Source: a virus | IMG/VR virus record: IMGVR_UViG_3300031951_001413 | Span: 1-21,272 of that record | Reading direction: 5' to 3' (one strand) | DNA length: 21,272 nt | Shown here: piece after piece, positions 1-7,529 of the stretch | Layout: each line of letters starts with the position of its first letter | How positions within the stretch are numbered: the first letter of the stretch is position 1 | The notes under the pieces: model-generated | Told to the model about the DNA's origin: nothing | The model's input: only the letters and a program-made list of their open reading frames with translations | The model's database searches: none | Made by a program: the position numbers and the translations under genes

Positions 1-10
1 GAAATAAAGA

Positions 11-169
11 ATGAAAGAAATTATTTTATCAGTATTAACAGGTTTTGGATGCGGTGTCGTGTTCGCAGCATTCAAATTGCCAGTACCAGCACCACCAGTT
101 TTTGCGGGAGTCGCAGGAATTATTGGTTTATGGATTGGCTTCACAACACTAACACGAATTATATCCTAG
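11..169 (+). CDS. XapX-domain small membrane protein
   Basis: 52-residue hydrophobic protein starting MKEIILSVLTGFGCGVVFAA. It has two predicted membrane segments (about 3-20 and 31-50) separated by the motif KLPVPAPPVFAG, which matches the XapX family (DUF1427 type), a small inner-membrane protein of unknown biochemical role. The ATG at 11 follows a purine-rich stretch; the stop lies 8 bases before the next ATG, so the two genes are co-transcribed. In phages such a protein beside a holin-like gene would fit a lysis module, but that role is inferred from position only. Confidence 0.8.
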   Translation: MKEIILSVLTGFGCGVVFAAFKLPVPAPPVFAGVAGIIGLWIGFTTLTRIIS

Positions 170-177
170 GAGGAATA

Positions 178-444
178 ATGAATAAGATAATCAATGATAA
201 GACTAAAGCAATGCTGGCATCATATGGTCGCTCAGTACTTGCATCAGGTCTTGCACTGTACATGGCAGGCGTAACAGATCCAAAGGATCTATGGACAGCA
301 CTTGTTGCAGCCATTGCGCCAGTAGCAATTAGAGCAATTAATCCAAACGACAAGGCTTTTGGTGTACTACCAGATGTTAAGGAAGTTGAGAAGGCTCTTA
401 AGGCTGCAAAGGCACCAGCAAAGAAGGCTGCCGCAAAGAAGTAA
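178..444 (+). CDS. holin-like small membrane protein
   Basis: 88 residues from the ATG at 178, which follows a strong Shine-Dalgarno sequence (AGGAGGA, 168-174); a longer reading to an upstream ATG at 49 would overlap the XapX gene and lacks such a site. Two hydrophobic stretches (about 16-33 and 39-55) with a short turn are followed by a lysine/alanine-rich basic tail ending AKKAAAKK. A short N-terminus, two helices and a charged C-terminal tail are typical of phage holins, which make the membrane lesions that release endolysin. No endolysin is visible, so holin is the best guess, not proven. A terminator follows. Confidence 0.55.
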   Translation: MNKIINDKTKAMLASYGRSVLASGLALYMAGVTDPKDLWTALVAAIAPVAIRAINPNDKAFGVLPDVKEVEKALKAAKAPAKKAAAKK

Positions 445-461
445 TCAATCTTCTATCAGGA

Positions 462-494
462 AGCCAGTCTAGAGATAGGCTGGCTTTTCTGTTT
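462..494 (+). terminator. Rho-independent terminator after the holin-like gene
   Basis: A 10-bp stem (AGCCAGTCTA / TAGGCTGGCT, one G-U pair) closed by a GAGA tetraloop at 472-475 and followed by TTTCTGTTT. It sits 18 bases after the holin-like stop and at the end of the converging glycan operon (stop at 493), so it may also separate the two converging transcripts. Confidence 0.85.
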
Positions 495-1530
495 ACTCAT
501 TTATAATATCAAGATATTTTTGTTTTAATTTATCAACAGAAAAGTTATCTAAACCTATTTGAACCGCAGTTTCTTTTATTTCTTTTTTACTGTCATTGCC
601 AATATACTTATCAATAATCTTGGCAAGTCTTTCTGGATTAACATTATAAACATCAACCATAGATTTAGTTCTGAATGTATCTATTTTCTTTGAATCTGCT
701 AACCATTTTGATGGAAGGATTGCATTGTTTGGTGATATGTCAGTCATAAAAACTGGCAGGGCACTCATAAGAGCCTCATTCATAGGTAAACAAAGACCAG
801 CATAACGTCTAGGAAGCACCATAGCATCAAACCCACTATACATGTCTTGTCTGTTATCAGGGTTTCCTATTTCAACCTTCACTCTTGGATCTTTGCAAGT
901 ATGGTTCATTGGGGTTTGAGATTTAATTACTAATTCGTAATCTTCTTTAGAATACTTAATCATTTCAAAAATACTGTCAGTACCGTTTCTATCTTTTGCA
1001 GCCTTTTTTCCAGCAATATGAAGTATTCTTCTATGGTCTTTTAAAAGGTTTGTTTCTTTTGCATCATTAAATAAACTGTGATCTGTTGGTGGAGGCAAAT
1101 GCACTACTTTTGTTTTACTGCCAAATTTTTCCATAACTATATCTAAGTTCCATATGCTTGGTGAAAGTAACACATCTGGCAATGTCCAGTCTGGGTTTAC
1201 TAAGTTGCCAAATAACTCATAGTTATATTGAAGAATAGTTTTAATTCCCTGTTTTTTAGCACGATCAACTAACTCTAAATGATAAAAAGTTTCACAACTT
1301 ATTACTACATCCAGTCCTTCAAGAAATTGAATTATCTCATTTGTTTTGGGCATACCCTTAACAGTTTCAATAACGTTATACCCCTTGTACCATTCAGGAT
1401 GTTGTTTATTGTTATTAAAAAATTGAGAGTTAATTAAAAGTATTTTATCAGGACTAAGCATTTTAACAAGTTCCATGGTTTGATTACCAAGACCAGTGTT
1501 ATCAGATCGTGCAATAATTCCTAATTTCAT
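493..1530 (-). CDS. glycosyltransferase, GT-B fold (GT4-like)
   Basis: 345-residue protein, last gene of the leftward glycan operon. It starts MKLGIIARSDNTGLGNQTME; the glycine-rich GLGN (13-16) is where GT-B enzymes of the GT4 type bind the nucleotide-sugar phosphates. The C-terminal half has the family pattern of a hydrophobic strand followed by a conserved loop and helix (DAMVLPRRYAGLCLPMNEAL, about 235-254), equivalent to the usual GxxxxEAxxxG donor-binding region. An ATG 15 bases further upstream is possible, but the ATG at 1530 overlaps the upstream stop as ATGA, the standard coupling here. It probably transfers a sugar to a phage surface or host glycan; donor and acceptor are unknown. 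Confidence 0.75.
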   Translation of the reverse strand: MKLGIIARSDNTGLGNQTMELVKMLSPDKILLINSQFFNNNKQHPEWYKGYNVIETVKGMPKTNEIIQFLEGLDVVISCETFYHLELVDRAKKQGIKTILQYNYELFGNLVNPDWTLPDVLLSPSIWNLDIVMEKFGSKTKVVHLPPPTDHSLFNDAKETNLLKDHRRILHIAGKKAAKDRNGTDSIFEMIKYSKEDYELVIKSQTPMNHTCKDPRVKVEIGNPDNRQDMYSGFDAMVLPRRYAGLCLPMNEALMSALPVFMTDISPNNAILPSKWLADSKKIDTFRTKSMVDVYNVNPERLAKIIDKYIGNDSKKEIKETAVQIGLDNFSVDKLKQKYLDIINE

Positions 1531-2288
1531 TGTGTATATCCCCAAATATCATCGTCTGTTGTAAATTTTCTAGTACCTTCACGACCATCTAAATGATAAG
1601 ATCGTTTTATGTGACCTTCTGGATGGTATATCCAAAGTTTATGGTGTTCCCATCCTTCTTGACTAAAAGTTCCGTAAGGTAAACAATCATCCTGAACTCT
1701 GCCATGAAACCTATCTTCAATAAAAGTTTTTTCGTCAGAAAAAGGTAAGATAACATCTTTATAATATCTTACAGTGCTTAAGTGAGGTCGTTGGCTCCAT
1801 TGTGCAGTCTTCATAAATCCATCTTCTAAACCAAACATTAGGTGTTTATGTGGCTCAGGAATTGATGCTTCAAAATGAAAACGAATGGTATTAGCCTTTT
1901 TATACTCTAACATATCTAAACATTTTTGCCAATCAATTTCACAGTCTGGAGTAATCGGTGCATCACCTTCAATATAAAGCATTACTGAGGTATCTATAAG
2001 ATTAATAGTTTGTTTCATCATCGTGGTTTGATGGCTATGCTCTTTGAATATTATTGGTAAAACATTTTTCCACTCATGCAAACATTTCCATAAAACTCTA
2101 TTCTTGTACTCATCATAATCTAATTTACGTGACATTCTTTCTTCACGTAACCCATCTATTTGTAAAATAATTTCATTGTCTGGAAAGTGTGATCTTATTG
2201 AAGAAATTGTTTCATCAAGAATAAATGTATTAGGATGACTTGGTAAAACAGAAGTTACAACTACAATGGTTATATCTCTTTTATGCAT
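1527..2288 (-). CDS. glycosyltransferase, GT-A type
   Basis: 253 residues. It opens with a hydrophobic strand and dialogue typical of GT-A enzymes (ITIVVVTSVLPSHPN, about 6-20), then ILQIDGLREE (41-50), and a metal-site-like YIEGDAP at 105-111, where EGD replaces the usual DxD. The remainder is rich in His/Trp/Tyr and not recognisable in detail. Its start overlaps the upstream gene by 8 bases and its stop overlaps the next start as ATGA, so translation is coupled. Expected role: transfer of one sugar from a nucleotide donor within the cassette. Family assignment beyond GT-A is not possible by eye. Confidence 0.65.
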   Translation of the reverse strand: MHKRDITIVVVTSVLPSHPNTFILDETISSIRSHFPDNEIILQIDGLREERMSRKLDYDEYKNRVLWKCLHEWKNVLPIIFKEHSHQTTMMKQTINLIDTSVMLYIEGDAPITPDCEIDWQKCLDMLEYKKANTIRFHFEASIPEPHKHLMFGLEDGFMKTAQWSQRPHLSTVRYYKDVILPFSDEKTFIEDRFHGRVQDDCLPYGTFSQEGWEHHKLWIYHPEGHIKRSYHLDGREGTRKFTTDDDIWGYTQ

Positions 2289-3129
2289 TTACTTGCCTCA
2301 TAATCTTAATACCTAAATCTCTTTTATATTTAATCCACCAACAAACAGCCTCATGCATATTTTCAGGATAATTATTTAATAACTCAGGAACTATACTTTT
2401 TAACAGATGCCAGTTTTTTACAGACTTTATTGGTGTCTTTCCTTCAAAAATAAAATCATAATAATTAATAGGATTACCAAATGGATCAACAGCATCTACC
2501 ACTGGCAAGCATAACATTTCTAAAGCCTCATAAAATCTAAAAGATTCTATTACAACGGCTCCAGAGGGTGATGGAGCAATCTTTGCACTAGCAAGGTTCA
2601 TATAGTAGTCCTTTGGGTGATCACCTTGTGCAAAGCCTGCTGTAGGCTTAAAAAGGGCATTAGAGATGGTTTGCATGGCATCAGACAACTGCTTTCGTCT
2701 TGAATGTGTGATTTGTCCACCAAAATATACATCATACTTTTTATTTGGATATTCAGGCACATATTTTTTTAAATGTTGTGGTACACCTAAAGGTAATTTG
2801 TTATATTTTTTGTGTTGTTTATGTGGTGTTTGAATCCATATTTCTATGTTAGGATGATTAATCTTAGTTAAATTAAATCTAACTTCTTCATCTCCTGTAA
2901 AAAATAAAACTACTCTACCTATTTTTTGTAACTCTTTATTAACATCTTCTTCGTGACCAAGGTTTTGAGGTCCAGGAACAACAACAAAAGCACGATCAAC
3001 ATCTGGTAATGAGTTTACCTTTATTTGTTCAATATTATATTTATCAAATATTTCTTTTAATAAACCGTAATCCCATTTATCAGAAGCACAATCCTTTTCA
3101 TCAAAGGAGTATAGATATGCCTTTACCAT
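2281..3129 (-). CDS. exostosin-like glycosyltransferase (GT47-like)
   Basis: 282 residues. The recognisable part is at about 184-212: IAPSPSG followed by ESFRFYEALEMLCLPVV, the donor-binding signature of exostosin/GT47-type GT-B enzymes (SxRxxEAxxxGCIPVV). The N-terminal half, about 1-130, contains alternating strands and helices consistent with the acceptor domain. The gene lies 3 bases after the FkbM gene and overlaps the following glycosyltransferase by 8 bases. Substrate unknown. The same motif also occurs in other GT-B proteins of the CgeB type, so the exact family is tentative. Confidence 0.65.
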   Translation of the reverse strand: MVKAYLYSFDEKDCASDKWDYGLLKEIFDKYNIEQIKVNSLPDVDRAFVVVPGPQNLGHEEDVNKELQKIGRVVLFFTGDEEVRFNLTKINHPNIEIWIQTPHKQHKKYNKLPLGVPQHLKKYVPEYPNKKYDVYFGGQITHSRRKQLSDAMQTISNALFKPTAGFAQGDHPKDYYMNLASAKIAPSPSGAVVIESFRFYEALEMLCLPVVDAVDPFGNPINYYDFIFEGKTPIKSVKNWHLLKSIVPELLNNYPENMHEAVCWWIKYKRDLGIKIMRQVNA

Positions 3130-3132
3130 TTA

Positions 3133-3885
3133 TTATCTTTTCTCAAAATACCAATGTGCTTCGTGGTTCTTTGCTAAGAACTCTCCAACATAGCCAAAAG
3201 ATTCTAAGTAAGATATGGTATCTTCAGGCGTTGTATTATAATCACGGATACCCAGATCATCATGAATAGATACAAATATTTTTAAATTATTATCTTGTAA
3301 TGTTTTTTCCGCACCCTTAAATACAAGAAGTTCTGCACCTTCTACGTCGATGTTTAGAACATCTGGAACAATACCAACCTCAGAAACATAATCATCTACC
3401 TTAATCATTGGTATGCTTTCTGTATTGTCATGAATATATACATACTTATTTCTATCAATAATTGGTCCAAGATACTTTTCTCCCCAAGCATTTAAGTCAC
3501 TGCCTTTTCGGGTATCTGTTGTTTTATCACCCATTAATCCAGAGTAACATGCCATAGGGTCTACAGAATAGTTTTTATACCATAGTGCATGTATGTTTGC
3601 CCAGAACTCTGGCGTTGGCTCAATTAGTACCATGTTTTCTGGTCCAACAATGTCAGCATAAACTAAATTACACCATCCAGCCTCTGTTCCAATATCAAAA
3701 AATACATCACCCTTTTTTAGATGAGACTTCATGCTGTAGATTCTTTCGCTCTCCCAATAATCCCATACATCCCAATTTGCTAATGGCTCATTAAGTTTTA
3801 ATCTGTAGTCATAGTTCTTTGTTTGCCCTTGACGCAAGTATGGAACTGTTTTCCATATAATGTCTGATCTTTCAATAAAATTCAT
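3133..3885 (-). CDS. FkbM-family SAM-dependent methyltransferase
   Basis: 250 residues with the full FkbM pattern: SAM-binding motif I FFDIGTEAGW (62-71), motif II VLIEPTPE (86-93) and the diagnostic LNIDVEGAELLVFKGA (177-192), then SIHDD where the family normally has an E/D-rich strand. FkbM enzymes O-methylate hydroxyls, often of sugars. In this operon of glycosyltransferases the likely job is capping or decorating the glycan made by its neighbours. Start overlaps the upstream gene as ATGA (3882-3885). Family call is firm; substrate is inferred. Confidence 0.88.
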   Translation of the reverse strand: MNFIERSDIIWKTVPYLRQGQTKNYDYRLKLNEPLANWDVWDYWESERIYSMKSHLKKGDVFFDIGTEAGWCNLVYADIVGPENMVLIEPTPEFWANIHALWYKNYSVDPMACYSGLMGDKTTDTRKGSDLNAWGEKYLGPIIDRNKYVYIHDNTESIPMIKVDDYVSEVGIVPDVLNIDVEGAELLVFKGAEKTLQDNNLKIFVSIHDDLGIRDYNTTPEDTISYLESFGYVGEFLAKNHEAHWYFEKR

Positions 3886-4838
3886 AGCCCTAACTCCTTC
3901 ATGATAGTTGCCCAGCGATGGACATATGTATGTTCTTTCTTTGTTCTTTCATGCCCAGCAATCCTTATGTTTTCTCTTGAAAGACCATCCAGAAGATACT
4001 TGTCTATCTTAGTTTTTAAATCTTCAAGGTTGCCATGTTCATAAAATACAATTTCATTTCCATCTTCAAAATATTCCTCAAGCCCCTTAATGCGAGGGTA
4101 GATAGTAAAGCCGCCACGACCAGTACTTTCAAATAGTCTATCGCTAGTATAGTAAGGGTAGTTAAAATTAATGTTAAGACTATCTCCTACGGCTATTCTG
4201 CTTTGTGCATATATCTGGTTCAATGCGTCTCCACGAACTGTTCCAGTATCACCATCTCCACCAACATGAAGAAACTTTTTTCCATATGTTTTTCTTAAAA
4301 AATCTATTAACTGTGGACGATACTTATGCTCAGGGTGATATCCCTTGCTGCCAACAAATATAATATCGTATTTAAAATCGTAAGGGTTGTAATCTTTATG
4401 CATATAACATTCTTTATCGTATACACCTGCAGGTAAGAAGTGACCTTTTACCTCTGTATTTTCATTAAACCAATCACACATTAGTTTATCTGTAGCAAAG
4501 AAATGACCTATGTTTGTGTAAAAGTCGTCATTCTTTAAATCTTTTTCACGTTCAATGCCAAACCACAAATCTAGATGATATGTCATGGTTGGTATACCAG
4601 CAGCCTTTAATTCTTTTAGTACGTCTGTCATAGACTTTGATCCTGGAGTTTGCCACCTATGTGTATGAACCCAGACAAATACATCCGACTTTAATGAATG
4701 GTCTAGTACCTGCTCACTTGTGGCTTTCTTTTCTTGCAACTTTGTGACGGTATGTCCAAGCGACTCAAGACTATTTACATGATGATTTTCACTACTATAA
4801 GGCACTTCAAAGTTACCTAAAAACACTATATTAGCCAA
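3882..4838 (-). CDS. glycosyltransferase, CgeB / Glyco_trans_1_2-like
   Basis: 318 residues, first gene of the leftward glycan operon. C-terminal GT-B domain is visible: YDIIFVGSKGYHPEHKYRP (157-174), then TSDRLFESTGRGGFTIYPRIKGLEEYFEDG (231-260), the pattern of CgeB-like proteins in which the E of SDRLFE binds the donor. I chose the TTG at 4838 because AGGTGGG lies 6 bases upstream and the protein then starts MANIVFLGNF; a GTG nine bases earlier (4847) has no ribosome site. It shares a short divergent promoter region with the rightward transferase at 4910. Sugar and acceptor unknown. Confidence 0.72.
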   Translation of the reverse strand: MANIVFLGNFEVPYSSENHHVNSLESLGHTVTKLQEKKATSEQVLDHSLKSDVFVWVHTHRWQTPGSKSMTDVLKELKAAGIPTMTYHLDLWFGIEREKDLKNDDFYTNIGHFFATDKLMCDWFNENTEVKGHFLPAGVYDKECYMHKDYNPYDFKYDIIFVGSKGYHPEHKYRPQLIDFLRKTYGKKFLHVGGDGDTGTVRGDALNQIYAQSRIAVGDSLNINFNYPYYTSDRLFESTGRGGFTIYPRIKGLEEYFEDGNEIVFYEHGNLEDLKTKIDKYLLDGLSRENIRIAGHERTKKEHTYVHRWATIMKELGL

Positions 4839-4909
4839 GGATCCCACCTATTCTATATTTATACCAGTATACCAGATTCTGATATACTTGTTATAAAGGT
4901 AGGGACATA
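4839..4909. promoter_or_regulatory. divergent promoter region of the glycan cassette
   Basis: 71-base AT-rich gap between divergent glycan genes. It contains two direct copies of TATACCAG (about 4861-4876) and -10-like boxes on both strands: TATACT at 4883-4888 (+), and TATACT plus TATAAA on the minus strand about 20-30 bases before the TTG start. No good -35 is visible on either strand. Both ribosome sites (AGGTGGG on minus, AGGTAGGGA on plus) are clear. Confidence 0.45.
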
Positions 4910-5602
4910 GTGGACTTTGTTTATATATGCAAATCTGGAGACAATGAAGAACTTAGATACTCAATACGTTCTGTTGTAAATAGTTTTCCAGATGCTAGGG
5001 TTTGGCTGGTTGGCGGTAAGCCAGACTGGTACTCTGGTGACTTTATAGAAGTAGAGCAAAAGCACCACAAGTATGCCAATGCAATAAATAATCTACAAGC
5101 ATTATGCAATTCTGAAGAAATATCTAATAACTTTGTACTTATGAACGATGACTTTTTTATTATTAAACCAATAGAAAAAATTGATCAATTCTATAGTGGT
5201 TTTCTGTCTGATAAGATAGATAAGTATGTTAAGATTACAGGGTCATCAATGTATATCAAAAAACTAATACTTACACGAACAAGGCTAGTAGACCAGGGTA
5301 TACAAAATCCATATGACTATGAACTACATATACCAATGCCAATGGAAAAGGATAAACTAAATAATGTGATTAAAAAGTATCCTAGTTGTTTATGGCGATC
5401 TATGTATGGCAATATCTACAATGTTGGTGGAAGCCAGATGGATGATGTTAAGGTTTATGTAAACAAAAAACATTTAGAAAGATCAAGCCATATTAAGGAT
5501 AGTTCAGTATTTTTATCAACAGAGGACCAAGCATTTGGCATGATGCTTGACGTTGTGCTATTAAAACTTTTTCCCAATCCAAGTAAATATGAGTACGCCT
5601 AG
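4910..5602 (+). CDS. Stealth-type (CR2-like) sugar-phosphate transferase
   Basis: 230 residues from a GTG at 4910, preceded by AGGTAGGGA. The start MDFVYICKSGDNEELRYSIRS, then WLVGGKPDW (32-40) and the acidic LMNDDFFI (77-84) correspond to the Stealth CR2 arrangement (D/NDD as metal site in capsule hexose-phosphate transferases). Late in the protein, STEDQAF (about 203-209) resembles the catalytic acidic end of such folds. Stealth proteins make phosphate-linked capsule polymers; here it stands alone, divergent from the glycan operon. Its stop codon falls inside the 3' end of the oppositely oriented tRNA-Arg gene. Confidence 0.6.
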   Translation: MDFVYICKSGDNEELRYSIRSVVNSFPDARVWLVGGKPDWYSGDFIEVEQKHHKYANAINNLQALCNSEEISNNFVLMNDDFFIIKPIEKIDQFYSGFLSDKIDKYVKITGSSMYIKKLILTRTRLVDQGIQNPYDYELHIPMPMEKDKLNNVIKKYPSCLWRSMYGNIYNVGGSQMDDVKVYVNKKHLERSSHIKDSSVFLSTEDQAFGMMLDVVLLKLFPNPSKYEYA

Positions 5603-5665
5603 AGGGATTTGAACCCCCGACAGTCTGGGTAGAAACCAGATACTCTTCCGCTGAGTTATAGGCGT
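5594..5665 (-). tRNA. tRNA-Arg (anticodon TCT)
   Basis: Complete 72-nt cloverleaf: acceptor ACGCCTA/TAGGCGT with discriminator A, D stem ACTC/GAGT, anticodon stem TCTGG/CCAGA around loop TTTCTAC (anticodon TCT, reads AGA), T arm GGGGG-TTCAAAT-CCCTC with one G-U pair. No CCA is encoded. The AGA codon is frequent in this AT-rich DNA and rarer in GC-richer actinobacteria, which fits a codon-supplementing role. The last 9 bases overlap the Stealth-type gene end on the other strand. Confidence 0.93.
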
Positions 5666-5669
5666 TTAG

Positions 5670-5743
5670 TAGAGCAGGTAGGACTCGAACCTACGATTAC
5701 CGAATTATGAGTTCGGGGCATTAACCAACTATGCTACTGCTCC
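5670..5743 (-). tRNA. tRNA-Met (anticodon CAT)
   Basis: 74-nt cloverleaf: acceptor GGAGCAG/CTGCTCT (G-U first pair), D stem GCAT/ATGC, anticodon stem CCGAA/TTCGG with loop CTCATAA, T arm GTAGG-TTCGAGT-CCTAC, discriminator A. The first base pair is not the C-A mismatch of an initiator. A CAT anticodon may also belong to tRNA-Ile2 after lysidine modification, which cannot be excluded. It lies 4 bases from tRNA-Arg and 3 bases from the end of the next gene, so all three are probably on one transcript. Confidence 0.92.
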
Positions 5744-5746
5744 AGA

Positions 5747-6667
5747 TTATATAAATTGTTTAATGTTTCTTCCACCAAGAGGGTTAATTGTTATCCTAGC
5801 ATTCTTGATTCCATGATCACTTCTATCTTTCTTGTGTACTGCAATAAATACTGGCTCATAATTTTGCGAGGGAACAATTGGATTCCTAAGTCCATGGTGA
5901 GAAGCAATAAGCATATAACAGTCACCAATGTTCTTTAATGATAGATTACCTTGTAATACAGCCTCAACATTGTTAAGACCAAACCCTAAGCCAAAGTCAG
6001 TGCCATATATAGCCAATTGCTTTAGCGTATCATCTTTAATTCTACGGGCTACAGTACTTGCTTTGGGTAATTCAGATCCAAGGTTTTGTAGTGCTGCAAT
6101 AAAACTTGCAGTTTCTGGATGATTAAATATTCTTTCCTGAAATCTTTTTGAAGTACCAGACCATTGCTGAAAGTCTCTTGGGCTATTGCCATACTTATGT
6201 GAAATATGTAGAACAGCATTGCCTTCAATATCCATAAAGTGAAAGTCAGACTTGTATCCAAATGGTGAAGAGATAACAGTTACAACTCTATAAATGGTTT
6301 CACTAACACGAACATCTACATAGGGTTTTCCAGTCTTCTTCTTAATCTCTTCTAGTTTATGAGATAGACTATACACTTCTAGGTCTTGTTTAATGGTTGT
6401 GTTTTGTGTTCTATTGGAGAACTCTGAGTCCTTGTATAGGCTTGTTAGTTTAATCTTGTTCCCACCCCTTGTTGGAAGCAGGATAGAGTTCTTCTCTTCG
6501 TAATATCTTAAGCCCTCTAAGTCATCAATATTATCTAGAATAGATGTGTCTAATAGTATTAGTTCATCCATGCCAACAACATAAAATCCTTGACCAATGC
6601 TAATGCGCTTAGTAAAAATATTAAAGTTGTTTCGCTTGGACAACTCTTTCATTGATAGGCTTGCCAT
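5747..6667 (-). CDS. hypothetical phage protein, possible nuclease-like fold
   Basis: 306 residues, no certain family. Visible landmarks: N-terminal MKELSKRNNFNIFTKRISIG, a central PTRGGNKIKLTSLYKDSEF (65-83) resembling a recurring phage motif (DGKxxxLxxLxKTxEFGG), and KSDFHFMDIEGNAVLHISHKYGNSPRDFQQW (139-169). The last stretch, an aspartate strand followed by a second strand ending in SHK, could be a PD-(D/E)XK-like metal site (D141 or D146 with K158), but the usual acidic residue before K is missing. Start overlaps the upstream stop as TAATG. Located directly before the two tRNA genes. Function unproven. Confidence 0.7.
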   Translation of the reverse strand: MASLSMKELSKRNNFNIFTKRISIGQGFYVVGMDELILLDTSILDNIDDLEGLRYYEEKNSILLPTRGGNKIKLTSLYKDSEFSNRTQNTTIKQDLEVYSLSHKLEEIKKKTGKPYVDVRVSETIYRVVTVISSPFGYKSDFHFMDIEGNAVLHISHKYGNSPRDFQQWSGTSKRFQERIFNHPETASFIAALQNLGSELPKASTVARRIKDDTLKQLAIYGTDFGLGFGLNNVEAVLQGNLSLKNIGDCYMLIASHHGLRNPIVPSQNYEPVFIAVHKKDRSDHGIKNARITINPLGGRNIKQFI

Positions 6668-6924
6668 TACTTTTTCTTTGGCATTCTTTCTTTAATTAGT
6701 TTAACAACTTCATCAATACCTTCAGCGTATGCTGATGCATCATCTTTAGCCCAAAACAAACTACCATCTTCATTAAATGATGATCCACGATAAACTAAAT
6801 ACTCATGCTTATGTTTTTCAAATAGTTCAATTAACTGTTTTCTTTCCCAAGCAACAGCCTTAGAGCAACCAGAACATGGGCATGCCCAATCACCACGAGC
6901 AGGGGTTTGAGTTGGGTCTGCCAT
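6667..6924 (-). CDS. hypothetical cysteine-containing protein
   Basis: 85 residues, MADPTQTPARGDWACPCSGC... Cysteines 15, 17 and 20 near the N-terminus could hold a metal with one more ligand, or form disulfides. The rest is a charged helical protein ending RMPKKK. Translationally coupled on both sides (TAATG overlaps at 6667 and 6924). Not recognised beyond resemblance to small actinophage proteins. Confidence 0.7.
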   Translation of the reverse strand: MADPTQTPARGDWACPCSGCSKAVAWERKQLIELFEKHKHEYLVYRGSSFNEDGSLFWAKDDASAYAEGIDEVVKLIKERMPKKK

Positions 6925-7031
6925 TACTTATGCTCCTTCATGTGACGATTAAGAGTTAGATAAGCAAAGTCCGATCTAACCTCAACTTCTTTTTTACAAA
7001 CTTCACAAATAACTATTCTGTTACTCGCCAT
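6924..7031 (-). CDS. 35-residue C2H2-type zinc-finger microprotein
   Basis: Short protein MASNRIVICEVCKKEVEVRS... with ligands C9-x2-C12 and H30-x3-H34, a spacing expected of a single C2H2 zinc finger (x17 between pairs is longer than the classical 12). The start overlaps the end of the membrane microprotein gene by 11 bases, and its TAA overlaps the next ATG (TAATG), so it is in a coupled run. Could bind DNA or protein; a single finger is usually a protein-interaction or small-regulator module. Confidence 0.68.
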   Translation of the reverse strand: MASNRIVICEVCKKEVEVRSDFAYLTLNRHMKEHK

Positions 7032-7116
7032 TCTGATTTACTCCGTATGTCATTGCAACATAACAGGCAACGTATCCCATAATAAAGGCTGGGATTAAAA
7101 ATAATACATGTATCAT
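7021..7116 (-). CDS. 31-residue single-helix membrane microprotein
   Basis: MIHVLFLIPAFIMGYVACYV then a short polar tail ending NQNGE. One clear membrane segment (3-20). The ATG at 7116 is preceded by AGAGGAG at good spacing, which supports a real gene despite the size. The end overlaps the zinc-finger gene. Role unknown. Confidence 0.6.
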   Translation of the reverse strand: MIHVLFLIPAFIMGYVACYVAMTYGVNQNGE

Positions 7117-7131
7117 CTATCTACTCCTCTC

Positions 7132-7422
7132 TTACTCAAAACTGCTTTGTGTAGCGTAGAACTCTTCATTCTCACGCTTTAAGTCGTTAATAGTCTTTGC
7201 TGGAATTTTCTTTTCATCTGCTTTCCAGTGCAGGTAAGACCTGACATAGACCACGGCATAGGCAAGAGCGGAAAATATAAAGCCGTATTGATCGGTAATA
7301 AGGGCGTAGGTAATCCAAAGCAACTCGTTAAACAATAGAACGAGCCAACCCCAAATAGTTTTACGTCCGACAAAAAATATGCCTGCAACGCCAATCACTG
7401 CTAATACCCAAGACCACCACAT
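7132..7422 (-). CDS. three-helix membrane protein, PnuC-like
   Basis: 96 residues. Membrane segments about 3-18, 23-41 and 47-65; a tryptophan-rich start MWWSWVLAVIGVAG, conserved-looking NELLWITYALITDQYGF, then a charged tail. The order of W-, TxQYGF- and YVR-containing helices resembles half of a PnuC-type vitamin transporter repeat, and similar proteins occur in actinophages as unassigned membrane proteins. I chose ATG 7422 because GGTGGGA sits 4-5 bases upstream; a TTG at 7434 has no such site. Not proof of transport. Confidence 0.72.
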   Translation of the reverse strand: MWWSWVLAVIGVAGIFFVGRKTIWGWLVLLFNELLWITYALITDQYGFIFSALAYAVVYVRSYLHWKADEKKIPAKTINDLKRENEEFYATQSSFE

Positions 7423-7503
7423 AATTCCCACCAATCTTCTATAAGTCTATCACAAATTCAAGTTTAAGGTTCGGCGCAAAATAGAGACTTATATTCCTAC
7501 CTA

Positions 7504-7519
7504 TGACACTTACGTGTCA
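7504..7519. promoter_or_regulatory. perfect palindrome TGACAC-TTAC-GTGTCA
   Basis: 6-bp inverted arms around a 4-base centre in the 107-base gap between two leftward genes (7423-7529). A minus-strand promoter-like pair lies just beyond it, TTAAAC about 18 bases before TATAGA near 7440, feeding the PnuC-like gene. The palindrome could be an operator for it or a weak terminator stem for the gene ending at 7530; no T-run follows. Confidence 0.35.
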
Positions 7520-7529
7520 CTAACGGTAA

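Noticed and set aside
49-177. N-terminal extension of the holin-like gene back to an ATG at 49
   Set aside because: Overlaps the XapX gene in another frame and the strong AGGAGGA site clearly marks the ATG at 178.
7223-7243. TGTCAG in the PnuC-like gene
   Set aside because: No TAnnnT at 10 bases and inside the coding sequence; used as an internal negative example of the motif.
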